Shown: positions 52,309-61,984 of the stretch, in pieces
How the letters are laid out: every line of letters starts with the position of its first letter
Position numbering within the stretch: the first letter of the stretch is position 1
Assembly: GCA_038087015.1 (NCBI GenBank)
Contig: JASBNA010000027.1
Coordinates: 1-64,000 of the forward strand
Reading direction: 5' to 3'
Source of the DNA: Cerrena zonata
Lineage: Eukaryota; Basidiomycota; Agaricomycetes; Polyporales; Cerrenaceae
DNA length: 64,000 bases
Made by a program: the position numbers and the translations under genes
The notes under the pieces: generated by a model
The model's input: the letters and a program-made list of their open reading frames with translations, nothing else
Told to the model about the DNA's origin: nothing
Databases searched by the model: none

Positions 52309-54024
52309 ATGAGTACGGCTCTTTTAGATAACCTAACGACAGAGGTGGAGGCGCTCAATGAGGCTGGAACCACGACTTTCAGTGATATTGCTGGCGAATC
52401 GCAAGACTTTCTTAACGAATTGAAACTGATTGAGTCCTCTCTAGAAGAACAACTACGGTCAGAGGAAAGCCTGGAGAGTGTGTCGGATACGTTTGATGTC
52501 AAGCTATTGGAGAATTGCACAGATACTTGGTACAAGAAGTCCATATCCAGTCTTAAAGGGTACAATTCACAAATCAATAAATTTCTGAAGAATATACTTA
52601 ATAATAGCAGATACAATATCGATTTAGATGAGTCTTATACGTATCCGTTAAACTTGAATAATTACCCAATTAAAGACCCAAAGAAGAACCCTACCACTGG
52701 AGAAGTACTGGAAGGCACGATTGAGTATATAAAGGGAGAAAATCAAATGGAGTTATTGAAAGCAATTATATTGCATTTACTTAAAATTGGCCAGTGTGAC
52801 ATTGTCAGGGAGTTGGTTAAGGAGATGTTTCCCAAAGATGAGGTTGTTATTGAAAACGAACTCCTAGCCAAATTTAAATTATTGAATGAAATAGTTGATG
52901 ATATCACAATTCGTCATGATTTGACTAGAGTATTGCAGTGGTTTAAAGATAAGTATAATAAGAATGTGGCCCTATCTTCGGGTATAAGCCAACTAAATGC
53001 AAGTCCACTGTCGAATTACGATGAGATTGAATTCAAATTCCATATCTTACAATTTATATTGCTACTAAACGGTGATAAAGATAATCCATCAACCACTAGT
53101 CTTGACTCTGCCGCTGAAGCTTACATGTATTCCAAAGAATATTTCCCCAGATTCTCCAAAGAATATATCCACGAATTATCACCACTCATGACTCTTTTGT
53201 TGTTCAAAACAGATCGAGATAGTGATGATGATTTTGCTAAGAAACATGTTTTCAGCCTTTTGACCGATCTAGCCAACAAAATGAAGCAAACTTACGATCT
53301 ATATAAAGAAAAGAAGAAAGATCGTGCAAGCGAATCCCAATTTTTAGGTGAATTATTAGCTAACTTCCAAAATATTCATCTGCAACAACATTTATTTATA
53401 AATCTATCAAATGAATTTATATCCGAATACTGTAAGGATATGAAGTTATCCAATGACTCTTCACTTTTCCAAGCAATGTTGGCTGGTTTCATCAATCTAC
53501 CTAATTTTCAAAAATACAGTCTGCTTCAAAAGAAATTGGGCAAAACTTCTAAAGCTTCGGTATCGTTGGATTCGGCTGCTAGACCAGATATTAATCCTGG
53601 GAACAACAATCCTCCCACTAACAGAGCGACCAGTGACTCAAACATTAAAAGGGTTAATGTTGAAGCACCCTATAACTTTGATCTACCATTTCTGCTTCCT
53701 GATTCCAATAGGTTTTTATTTAAATATCATCCAATTTTCATTTGTCCTGTTTCTAAAGAACAGCTCATACCACTAACCACCAATAGTTCGTCACTATCCG
53801 AAGCAGAACACAAGAGAAAGAAAAAGAAGAAAGGCTCAAACGACCCAGACCCTTTGAATTTCGTATACAACCCAGTCGTGGTGCTAGAGCATTGTCAGCA
53901 TTTGGCTTTGAGAGACAGTATTTGGCAATTATCCAAAAGAGGTGCAGATAACTTTAAGTGTCATTATTGCTATAAAAAGCACCAGTTTTCTGATGTCAGT
54001 GATGGGTATTTCATTGATCTCTGA
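52309..54024 (+). CDS. RMD5: GID/CTLH ubiquitin ligase RING subunit Rmd5 (Gid2)
   Basis: Rmd5 is the RING subunit of the GID E3 ligase that degrades gluconeogenic enzymes when glucose returns. A LisH/CTLH-CRA array occupies about residues 160-440 (EKEL-rich helices with LLKAIILHLLKIGQCDIV and FHILQFILLL). The degenerate RING at the end begins FICPVSKEQL, has an insert rich in Lys, and ends CQHLALRDSIW...FKCHYCYKKH. Chelating Cys/His positions are incomplete, as in other Gid2 RINGs. The ATG at 52309 (MSTALLDN) gives 571 residues, longer than the 421 of S. cerevisiae. Its partner Gid9/Fyv10 is a weaker alternative identity. ICL1, another gene of non-glucose growth, lies downstream. Confidence 0.8.
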   Translation: MSTALLDNLTTEVEALNEAGTTTFSDIAGESQDFLNELKLIESSLEEQLRSEESLESVSDTFDVKLLENCTDTWYKKSISSLKGYNSQINKFLKNILNNSRYNIDLDESYTYPLNLNNYPIKDPKKNPTTGEVLEGTIEYIKGENQMELLKAIILHLLKIGQCDIVRELVKEMFPKDEVVIENELLAKFKLLNEIVDDITIRHDLTRVLQWFKDKYNKNVALSSGISQLNASPLSNYDEIEFKFHILQFILLLNGDKDNPSTTSLDSAAEAYMYSKEYFPRFSKEYIHELSPLMTLLLFKTDRDSDDDFAKKHVFSLLTDLANKMKQTYDLYKEKKKDRASESQFLGELLANFQNIHLQQHLFINLSNEFISEYCKDMKLSNDSSLFQAMLAGFINLPNFQKYSLLQKKLGKTSKASVSLDSAARPDINPGNNNPPTNRATSDSNIKRVNVEAPYNFDLPFLLPDSNRFLFKYHPIFICPVSKEQLIPLTTNSSSLSEAEHKRKKKKKGSNDPDPLNFVYNPVVVLEHCQHLALRDSIWQLSKRGADNFKCHYCYKKHQFSDVSDGYFIDL

Positions 54025-54187
54025 TTTCCTCTCCTCATGATTTATGTATTTGCAATTAATTCCATCTTTTGATGTCTTTTGTAGAAAGCAGCAAAAAAAC
54101 GGCCTAACAAAACAAAAAAAAAAAGAACTGAAAAAAATTTTTCCCTTAAAAAACAGCTTAATCTTCTTCTCTTCTAACCAAATAAGC

Positions 54188-55976
54188 ATGACGAAACTTA
54201 GTACTAAGGATAAGAATGCTGCTGATATAGAAGCACTTACCTCACAAGAGTCAATTTTGGGAGAACCGTGGGTTCCAATATACAAGACATCGGTTGGTTT
54301 CGAAGCTCATCATTTTGAAACTGCAATGTCAAATCTAATCAGACAACCAAATATAAACTCGACAGTGATTATGAGGGCTGACATTTTGAAGGAAAATGTA
54401 TATGACTCCCAGAAGGGAGATTTCACATTTGTAAGCAAGCAAATAAACGAGATTCCGGAATTTCCCACATCAGATAAACCAGAAGATATTATTCTACATC
54501 GATATTTGGATGATGTTGATTTGAAAAATTGTCCTTTGGACCAAAGCAAAATCAAATTACAAGTGAAGAATGAAATAATAAGAAGGATAGTACCTAGAAA
54601 TCCATTCAAAGACCACTTGATTAATCAAACATGTTTGGTTTTCACCAGTCCTCCAAATACAGCTAAGGAAGATGAATCAGTCTTAGTAGTTTACATACCG
54701 CATATTAAAACCAGTGATGAGATTCCATTTTATTTACCACCAGTTTACGGGGTTGGGATATTGTTTAGTAAATCATCACTTTCAATACATTACTTACCAT
54801 TTGATTATAATCAAAATGCAAGCTCTTTAAGAAACTTGGAGCATACTGAAAGACCAATAAGGATTGCCCTTCGATTACTACAAACTTCAAGCAAGCATGC
54901 ACACGGGGCTCAAGTTGGATATGAAAAAAGGGTTAATCACGATTTGGTTGTACCCAAGATTGAATTCCAAAATAGATATATAAGTTTGAAGAAGAAATAT
55001 TCATCACACCTTGTTAATCAATGGTGTGAAAGCACTGATCCTAAGAAACATGTTTTCGAAGACCTAGCCATTGCAGCCTTTTTAATTGAGTTTTGGAGAA
55101 TGAAGTACACTAATAAAGATGAATTCGAATTTCGTGATTTGGGTTGCGGTAATGGATTGTTAGTCTATATTTTAAACCAAGAAGGTTATAAGGGGAAAGG
55201 AATTGACGCAAGAGCAAGAAAGTCTTGGTCGATATATCCCAAAGAAACTCAAGATAACTTATTGGAGCAGATCATTATTCCAAGTGTATTATTAAAACCC
55301 CATCCTGCCGTGGCTAAGCTTGCTCCACATATCAAAGATAACGGAAGATTTTTCCAAGTCCCTGAACTCTCTTCCAATCATCAATCCCCCGATGAAACTG
55401 CTCTGGGGAACGTACCATTAATGTCTTACTATTCATCGGCCAATTTATTACAATCTTCCCAGGTATGTACAACCGACGAGTTCCCTCCAAACACCTTCAT
55501 CATTGGTAACCATTCAGACGAGCTCACGTGTTGGATACCCTTATTAGGCTTCCCATTCATCGTAATTCCATGCTGCTCGCATGCTTTATCGGGAGCTAAA
55601 TTCAGATATGGTCCACGGAAACAAATCAATCAGGCCAACCACAAACAAAACAAAGTAAACCAGAAACAAAGCAACCAGAAACAAAGCAACCAGAAACAAA
55701 ATCAAGATCAGAAAACCGTCCACTTACGGTGCCTTAGTAGATCACGTTGAGGACCTCTCAAAGCAAATGGGCTGGACGGTTGCAAAAGAAATGTTGAGAA
55801 TTCCAAGTACCAGAAATGCAGCCATAATTGGTACAAAAAAAGTAGCTGAAGCATCAAATGAGTCCCATGACTCCATGCAGACCAGGGTCTTGGACATTCT
55901 AGCCTTGGAAGGAGGTGCTGAAGGCTGGGTCGAAAACACCATGATGTTAATGAAAAAGAGTCCTAGAAACCATTAA
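54188..55976 (+). CDS. TRM44: tRNA(Ser) Um44 2'-O-methyltransferase Trm44, one frameshift
   Basis: Methylates the ribose of U44 in tRNA-Ser using S-adenosylmethionine. The SAM-binding motif is FRDLGCGNGLLVYIL, followed by GIDARARKSW; downstream NHSDELTCWIPLL and PCCSHALSGAKFRYG are Trm44-specific. A Gln/Asn/Lys repeat tract (NQKQS, three copies) follows. The frame then breaks in AAAA 55712-55715; removing one A joins QKP to STYGALVDHVEDL and the conserved C-terminus (RIPSTRNAAIIG). The corrected length is about 595 (S. cerevisiae 567). The start is the ATG at 54188. Confidence 0.92.
55625..55712 (+). repeat. 15-bp NQKQS repeat in TRM44
   Basis: About three tandem copies of AACCAGAAACAAAGC within a broader Asn/Gln/Lys stretch, ending at the frameshift site. 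The repeat lies between two conserved Trm44 blocks, so it is a lineage-specific insertion. Confidence 0.8.
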
Positions 55977-56303
55977 TTCCTAATAGCTAGTCCTAATAGA
56001 TTTTTATAGACACTTACCGCTTCGCAGCTCTTGTAGGCCCCTCTCCACATCATTGTAGCTACCAAAGGACTAAGAAAGGGTCGAGAAGGGCCCAATAACG
56101 GCCTAAGCTAAGTCTTTAGAGGTTTTTTTTGCAATAAAAGACTATTAAGCAAGGGCGTCATCCTGCACACAAACGGGGACGATTGTTCGTTCTCTTTTTT
56201 CCCTTTAGATTAAAATAGAAAAAATTGAAAAAAGACAGAACCCACCATTTTACCAGGTTTTAATCAACTTAAAAAGGTATACTAGAGGTAATTACTGAGG
56301 AAA
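55977..56303 (+). promoter_or_regulatory. PHO85 upstream region
   Basis: 327 bp between TRM44 and PHO85, with T-rich and A-rich tracts at 56130-56250. No specific binding site is convincing. Confidence 0.4.
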
Positions 56304-57377
56304 ATGGCAGGATCGTCATCACAGTATGTATAGCTGAAAGAAAAGTGGAGGAAAAAGTGAATGATTTCTGAGGAAATCGCAAGTCTCGCTACTGATTTAT
56401 GACTCGATACTAACCAGATTAGATTTCAACAACTTGAAAAATTAGGGGAAGGTACTTATGCTACTGTTTACAAAGGTAGAAATAGAGCTACTGGTGCTTT
56501 GGTTGCATTGAAGGAGATCAGTTTGGATTCCGAAGAGGGGACCCCATCAACTGCAATTCGTGAAATATCATTAATGAAGGAATTAGATTGTGAAAATATT
56601 GTTTCATTATATGATGTTATACATACTGAAAATAAATTGACTTTAGTTTTTGAATATTTAAATAAAGATTTGAAACATTATATGGAAGCACATGGTAATA
56701 ATGGGGCATTAGATTTGAAGACTGTTAAATCATTCATGTTTCAATTATTGAAAGGGATTATGTTTTGTCATGATAATAGTGTTTTACATCGTGATTTAAA
56801 ACCACAAAATTTATTAATTAATAATGAAGGACAGTTGAAACTAGGAGATTTTGGTTTAGCAAGAGCATTTGGTATTCCTTTTAATACCTTTTCAAATGAA
56901 GTTGTTACTTTATGGTATAGAGCACCTGATGTTCTTTTAGGTTCTAGAGCTTATACTACTTCCATTGATATTTGGTCTGCTGGCTGTATATTTGCAGAAA
57001 TGTGTACTGGTAAACCATTATTCCCAGGTACTGCTAATGAAGATCAATTAATAAAAATATTTAGATTAATGGGGACTCCCAATGAAAGAACTTGGCCAGG
57101 TATTAGTCAATATGCAAATTATAAAAGTAATTGGCAAATTTTCGTTCCTCAAGATTTAAGAAGTTTAATACCAAATTTAGATTCCATGGGATTAAACTTA
57201 TTAACAAGTTTATTACAAATGAGACCAGATGCAAGAATTACTGCAAGACAAGCTTTACAACATCCTTGGTTTCATGAATTAGCAAACCCAAATCCTTTAT
57301 TACAGCTGTTACCTGATCCATACCAACAACAAGCCCCTCAACAACAAAATATAATTGAAGGTGGTCAACATTACTGA
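56304..57377 (+). CDS. PHO85: Cyclin-dependent kinase Pho85, two exons
   Basis: Multifunctional CDK of phosphate, glycogen and amino-acid signalling, used with many Pcl cyclins. Exon 1 (56304-56323) encodes MAGSSSQ; exon 2 (56423-57377) continues [19 protein letters not shown]. cerevisiae PHO85 has an intron at the same place. The PSTAIRE helix ([14 protein letters not shown]), [17 protein letters not shown] and the APD motif ([12 protein letters not shown]) are intact. The length of 324 exceeds the S. cerevisiae 305 through a Gln-rich tail ([10 protein letters not shown]). The first ATG inside exon 2 would miss the glycine loop. Confidence 0.95.
56324..56422 (+). other. PHO85 intron
   Basis: 99 nt, phase 2. 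Donor GTATGT at 56324-56329, branch TACTAAC at 56408-56414. A CAG 1 nt after the branch motif would break the frame; the acceptor in ATTAG ending at 56422 keeps it. The very short branch-to-acceptor distance (8 nt) is notable. Confidence 0.92.
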
Positions 57378-57453
57378 AACAGCATTGTAAAATAAATTCA
57401 ATTCTTTCTAGTCTCCCACATAATAGTCAATATATATATTTAAATATATTATT

Positions 57454-58851
57454 TTAATCGTTATATTCATTATTAGAGTGTTCCCACATTAAATCACCGG
57501 GTGGGTCTCTAAATTGTAATAGGAAATCTAATAGAAATGGTGATTTATCTTTCAATGATTTCCATAATTCAGAATCGTTTGAAAAATTTGGTAAATGATA
57601 AAATTCATTTATATAGTATTTGAGCACACTAAACCAACGTTTCATTTCAACTTGATGAGATTTCCCATGTTCTCCTTCGATTTTAGTTGGCCATTTCTTA
57701 ATATTGAAATCTTTCATTCGATCATTTACTTTACTGAAAAGCAAAGCTAAACTTTTTACCTCAAAGTTCCCAATAGCCCTTTCCATGAAAACTTTGTAAT
57801 TATTTAAGAAAATTTTTGGATGATTTTCAAGATACTGTTCAAGAACTTCTCCTCCATTCGGGATCCAAAAATTCTCCTTAGTTAATAAATTAATGACTAT
57901 ATCGCTTTTCATTTTCGAATAGTTTTTGAAAAAATATGATGGCAAACATATATGATCATTGATATCACCATCGTACTCTGCGCTTGTTTTTGCTAAGAGT
58001 TCATGTTCTTCTTCCAAAGATTTGACTTGATTTTGTAAAAATATACGATGTTCGATTGATTCTTCACTAGTTTGATCAAGTTCGTAGTTTGCCAACTTAT
58101 CTTTAGCCACAAGGCACTCAATGTTTTTTATATGCTTTTTGAAACTATAATCAAGACGAATATTTTCCTTTTCGATGTCATTTTTCGATAACACAGTTGA
58201 ATAAAAACGATTCTCTCTATTTAAATCAATTATAGATGAATGCATGAACTTATAATTAAAAGCAGCCAAATCGATTGCGTACGGACTCTTTTCGCTATTA
58301 TCAAGTAACTCCCTAAAGAATTGATACCTTCCTTTCAATTCATTATCATTGCATTCATAAATATACGATTCCATTTCCTTCAATTGCGAACGATAACAAT
58401 CAAAGTCAATTCCTTTAATCACGTCATACACGAAATTGTATTTCAAGAAGCTTATCAAAAAATTTAAATTGGGAATCTTAGTACCAATTTCGCCCCATTT
58501 CTTTAGAACATGTCTGAAGTTGTAATTCAAATCACTATTCAAGTTTTTATTAAGTAAGGGTAAATTGTTATCTTTGCCGGCGTATATGAAGATCCTTTCG
58601 AGGATTTCTTTTGGGAATCTCTCTAATATCGATAAACTTTTATCATTTTGTTTCTGTAATATGGATTCATTGGACGCCGTTGTTGATTCATTTTTTTGAA
58701 GTTGCATTAATTCCATTCGTTTTCTCTGTGATACCCTTAGGCTTGCCGGTAGCGGTCCATTTGGTTTTAGCCAATTAGACCTGGGTTTGTTATTCTCTTT
58801 CTTAGGATTAGAGCTTCGCTGAACTAGCTTTCCTGTTAGTATAAACCCCAT
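57454..58851 (-). CDS. Putative F-box protein
   Basis: The ATG at 58851 (MGFILTGKLVQ) opens 465 residues. Residues about 75-105 (LERFPKEILERIFIYAGKDNNLPLLNKNL, positions about 58540-58630) have the F-box pattern of Leu-Pro-x-Glu-Ile plus a later hydrophobic helix, so it may be an SCF substrate receptor. The rest is helical and charged, with a coiled-coil stretch near 290-320, and has no LRR or WD40 repeats I can recognise. Low-complexity lysine codons read upstream of the ATG come from a poly(T) promoter tract and are not translated here. Confidence 0.65.
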   Translation of the reverse strand: MGFILTGKLVQRSSNPKKENNKPRSNWLKPNGPLPASLRVSQRKRMELMQLQKNESTTASNESILQKQNDKSLSILERFPKEILERIFIYAGKDNNLPLLNKNLNSDLNYNFRHVLKKWGEIGTKIPNLNFLISFLKYNFVYDVIKGIDFDCYRSQLKEMESYIYECNDNELKGRYQFFRELLDNSEKSPYAIDLAAFNYKFMHSSIIDLNRENRFYSTVLSKNDIEKENIRLDYSFKKHIKNIECLVAKDKLANYELDQTSEESIEHRIFLQNQVKSLEEEHELLAKTSAEYDGDINDHICLPSYFFKNYSKMKSDIVINLLTKENFWIPNGGEVLEQYLENHPKIFLNNYKVFMERAIGNFEVKSLALLFSKVNDRMKDFNIKKWPTKIEGEHGKSHQVEMKRWFSVLKYYINEFYHLPNFSNDSELWKSLKDKSPFLLDFLLQFRDPPGDLMWEHSNNEYND

Positions 58852-58873
58852 TATCTGAAGAGATGATATAAGT

Positions 58874-58876
<3 letters not shown>

Positions 58877-58909
<33 letters not shown>

Positions 58910-58929
58910 TATATATATATTTTTTTTTT
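58877..58929. repeat. Poly(T)30-(AT)7-T9 tract
   Basis: A run of about 30 T (58877-58906) followed by alternating AT and nine T, just upstream of the putative F-box gene. Poly(dA:dT) of this length usually excludes nucleosomes, and the exact length is likely uncertain in any assembly. Confidence 0.9.
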
Positions 58930-59042
58930 CACTACAAGTTTATACTGCGAAAAACATATAACGACTAAAGACTATGCTATTACAATAGATTAAACAAGTG
59001 TATACATTATAAATAAAGACATAAGACTATTTAGAATCAAAG

Positions 59043-60698
59043 TTAGATCTTACCAGCAGCTTTTTCTTTGAATTGATCTTCGGTAACACCAGCACCCATG
59101 GCAGCAGTAGAAGTGACACCACCACTAACCATCTTCAATAAACCATCAATGTATTCAGCACCAGACCATTTTTGATGTTTGACAACTTCAACACCTTTTT
59201 CGATTTCTGGTTGTTGAACGGTTTGACCGTAGGCTCTCATACCAATTTGAGAGTATTGATTAGCAAAGTCATCAACAGCCAAAGCAGTAGTATGTAACCC
59301 AGCCAAGGTAATGAATTGCCAAACATAACCCAATTTACCCAATCTCTTGATATAGGTTTCTTGTTCATCAGCAGGCATTGCTCTATTCCAGTTGAAAGAA
59401 GGAGACAAGTTATAAGCCAACCATTGATCAGGGTATTTGGATTTGACACCGTCAGCAAATTCTTTAGCTTGATTGAAATCAGGTAAAGCGGATTCCATCC
59501 AGATTAAATCAGCATAAGGAGCAAAAGCTCTACCTCTCATAACAGCACATTGAGTACCACCAAGATATCTATAATAACCTTCTCTAGCTCTGGAAACATC
59601 CCAATTAAAGTAAATATCTTTACCTAATAATTCTTTGGCCAATTTTCTGGCTTCTTTATTAGAAGTTTCAGATAATGGATTAACTTTATCGGTGAATTTT
59701 TTAATCAAGGCGTCTTTATTTGAATAAGAGCCCGATTTGATTTCATCAATGACTGCTTCACTGAATAATTTAACCCCGGCAGTTTTATTCCATTCAGTTT
59801 CGATGGCAGCCAATTTTTCACCGTAGATACCACTAGCTTCAGCTTCAGCCATCAAGGTAGCCAAGTCTGGGGAGTTTGGATTAGTGGCACCAGCAATGAA
59901 ATAGTGGTCTCTGTGGTCAATAGAAGAGGTAATCAAGGTGGCAGCTTCCGAATCGGTTCTGGCAACAGCCAATAAGTCGGTACCCAAGATATCGGCAGAG
60001 GCTCTAATGGCAACCAAACGGTTAATGTGTTCTTGCACAGGAACCAAAACCTTACCGGCCATATGACCACATTTCTTAGTACCCGGAGCTTGATCTTCGA
60101 TATGAATACCAGCAGCACCACGTTCAATAAACAACTTGGTCAACTTGATAATAGCAGTCAACCCCCCATGACCAGTATCGGCATCAGCGATAATTGGTCT
60201 TAAGAAGTCAGTGTATGGAGTCTTAGCACGTTCTTCCTTGGATAAACTCAAACGTTCTTCTCTTTGTTTTCTATCGTGGAATAATTGTGCAAACCATAAA
60301 TGTTCAACCTTGTTTGGAACGGTATCGTATGGATAATCAGCCAAATCCGGAGATGGTTCATTGGAAGTGGAAGCAGTAGATGAACATTGCCATCCCGAAA
60401 CATAAATGGTATCCAAGTACTTGGCCATTTGAGCAACGTGAATAGGATCTAAAGCACCAAAAGTGAAACTAACACTCTTATTTTTATCGTGTTCTTCTAA
60501 TAATTTAAACAACTTCTTGGATTGACTATTAGATGGATATTCAACCTTCAAACTAGATCTCTTCTTAGCAATTTCTTCGGGAGTATAGATTCTCTTGGTC
60601 TTTCTCCAACGAGGTTGGGACCACCATTGGGTGATTTCTTTAACTTGGTTTTGGAAGAACTGTTCTTCTTCGTTAATGTCAATCTTAGTGTATGCCAT
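59043..60698 (-). CDS. ICL1: Isocitrate lyase
   Basis: Glyoxylate-cycle enzyme cleaving isocitrate to glyoxylate and succinate, needed for growth on C2 compounds and fatty acids. The catalytic signature KKCGHMAGK is at about residues 208-216 (Cys210), with [17 protein letters not shown] and the C-terminal [18 protein letters not shown]. The length of 551 is typical of yeasts. The terminal tripeptide is GKI, a poor match to a PTS1, so peroxisomal import by this tail is doubtful. The start is the ATG at 60698. Its upstream region holds a CSRE-like site. Confidence 0.96.
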   Translation of the reverse strand: MAYTKIDINEEEQFFQNQVKEITQWWSQPRWRKTKRIYTPEEIAKKRSSLKVEYPSNSQSKKLFKLLEEHDKNKSVSFTFGALDPIHVAQMAKYLDTIYVSGWQCSSTASTSNEPSPDLADYPYDTVPNKVEHLWFAQLFHDRKQREERLSLSKEERAKTPYTDFLRPIIADADTGHGGLTAIIKLTKLFIERGAAGIHIEDQAPGTKKCGHMAGKVLVPVQEHINRLVAIRASADILGTDLLAVARTDSEAATLITSSIDHRDHYFIAGATNPNSPDLATLMAEAEASGIYGEKLAAIETEWNKTAGVKLFSEAVIDEIKSGSYSNKDALIKKFTDKVNPLSETSNKEARKLAKELLGKDIYFNWDVSRAREGYYRYLGGTQCAVMRGRAFAPYADLIWMESALPDFNQAKEFADGVKSKYPDQWLAYNLSPSFNWNRAMPADEQETYIKRLGKLGYVWQFITLAGLHTTALAVDDFANQYSQIGMRAYGQTVQQPEIEKGVEVVKHQKWSGAEYIDGLLKMVSGGVTSTAAMGAGVTEDQFKEKAAGKI

Positions 60699-60810
60699 AT
60701 TGAAACTAGTGGGTTATACTATTTCTACATCGAAAAAGATTAGCCCAGCTGGAAATCACTCTATTTATATAATTTCCACCTTAACTTGCTAATTATGTCA
60801 CTGTACCCCA

Positions 60811-60820
60811 GATTCATCCG
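60811..60820 (+). promoter_or_regulatory. CSRE-like element upstream of ICL1
   Basis: GATTCATCCG agrees with the core CATTCATCCG of the S. cerevisiae ICL1 carbon-source response element bound by Cat8/Sip4, apart from its first base. Position and gene fit; function is inferred. Confidence 0.55.
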
Positions 60821-61305
60821 TCGAAAAAAAAAAAAAAATTGAATAAAAAGACTTCCGTTTATCCACCAACACCAGCTTATACTCGCCTCGGATGAAGGGA
60901 CCACTGGGCCCCATACTTAAGCAGGTGAATCATCCCGTGACTCAAACCCTTCACCGTGAGTCGGCTCCGACGCCCGCTGCCCGCTTAATCCCGAGGCTCC
61001 CCCAGTCTCATGTGACTAAGGCCATGACTAGTACAACCACTACAACTACAACCACTACAACTTCAGTGAGACTTGTAATATCGGTATTGTATCAGAAGTT
61101 TAATGATTGGATCGAGTGCCAATCGGACATGTAGTTCCAGTGGCCAGATGAACAAATATCCGAATCAACTCGGATCCTGCTAGGGGCATAACCCCTTTAC
61201 TGCTATTCGGTTAGCCAATTCTCGGAGTTTCAAATCAAGTGAAGTCTGGGGAACTGCGAAGGTCCGAGGCTCCGCAACTCCGGAGCAGTTTCTGGGGTAT
61301 GGAGG

Positions 61306-61339
61306 TTTGCACACCGCGTCACGTGACGCGGTGTACAAA
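61306..61339. promoter_or_regulatory. 34-bp palindrome centred on CACGTG
   Basis: The 24 bp at 61311-61334 are a perfect palindrome with CACGTG in the middle; five more base pairs on each side match, with a single mismatch. It is 650-670 bp upstream of ANY1. It could be a dimeric bHLH site with extended contacts, or a cruciform-prone structure. Confidence 0.7.
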
Positions 61340-61410
61340 TACGCTTTAACTTAGAGTAACATCATAGATATGCAAGAATATCTGTGGAGTGCTGAATGGG
61401 AGCACTTCTA

Positions 61411-61608
61411 TTACAGGTATAGTTCTATTACAGGTATAGCTCTAGTACAGGTATGGCCCATTACAGGTATGGTTCTATTACAGGTATGGTTGTATTACAG
61501 GTATGGTTGTATTACAGGTATGGTTGTATTACAGGTATGGAACTATTACAGGTATAGCTCATTGCATGGCTTATTACAGGTATAGCTCATGGCTTATTAC
61601 AATAGCTC
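61411..61608 (+). repeat. 17-bp minisatellite (TTACAGGTATGGTTGTA-like)
   Basis: Copies of TTACAGGTAT begin at 61411, 61428, 61445, 61461, 61478, 61495, 61512, 61529 and 61546, with two diverged copies at 61574 and 61597 separated by a TAGCTCATTGCATGGC insert. The period is 17 bp, with no spacers, so it is not CRISPR. Frames read through it are artefacts. Confidence 0.93.
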
Positions 61609-61984
61609 ATTGCATGTGACCACCACCGGTCTATAAGTGAAAACTACCTGTAAAGTGCTGGATACTTACAAGCACCTTTGTAGTTGCAAATGTACGGATG
61701 GTTTTGGTGGACTTGTGAAGAATAATGTATGAGTAGAAGCCTCTAAGAGAATAGCGTAACAACGTGACACTAGCAGAATCAAGCTATAAGATATCGAATA
61801 GAGACTTGCTACTCTCAGTGTAATTAGATGGCTGCAAAACGGGGGTATGTCCACCGGGGGAGCTTGGCGGCCAAAGACCCAAGCACCAGCAGCAGCTCAG
61901 CATCACGTGACCAGCACACGATTAAATCAATAAAAAACACCTAGCAAAGCATCTTGATCAACTACCCATGTCTTCTTCATCATA

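Larger units (their letters stand above)
60699..61984. promoter_or_regulatory. ICL1 / ANY1 divergent region with CSRE-like, Gcn4-like and E-box motifs
   Basis: The longest intergenic region in the window (1.29 kb). GATTCATCCG at 60811-60820 is nearly the carbon-source response element of yeast ICL1, about 115 bp upstream of the ICL1 ATG. TGACTCA is at 60938-60944, CACGTG at 61320ish (centre of a long palindrome, annotated separately) and 61904-61909. A GC-rich stretch (60885-61330) contains several CCG/CGG pairs suitable for zinc-cluster factors. A 17-bp tandem repeat is annotated separately. Confidence 0.55.

Noticed and set aside
60892..61134. 80-codon + strand frame between ICL1 and ANY1
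   Set aside because: It crosses promoter motifs, ends in a Thr run from ACA/ACT repeats and has no recognisable domain.
61370..61608. Possible CRISPR-like array
   Set aside because: The 17-bp units are directly adjacent with no unique spacers, and the host is a eukaryote; this is a minisatellite.
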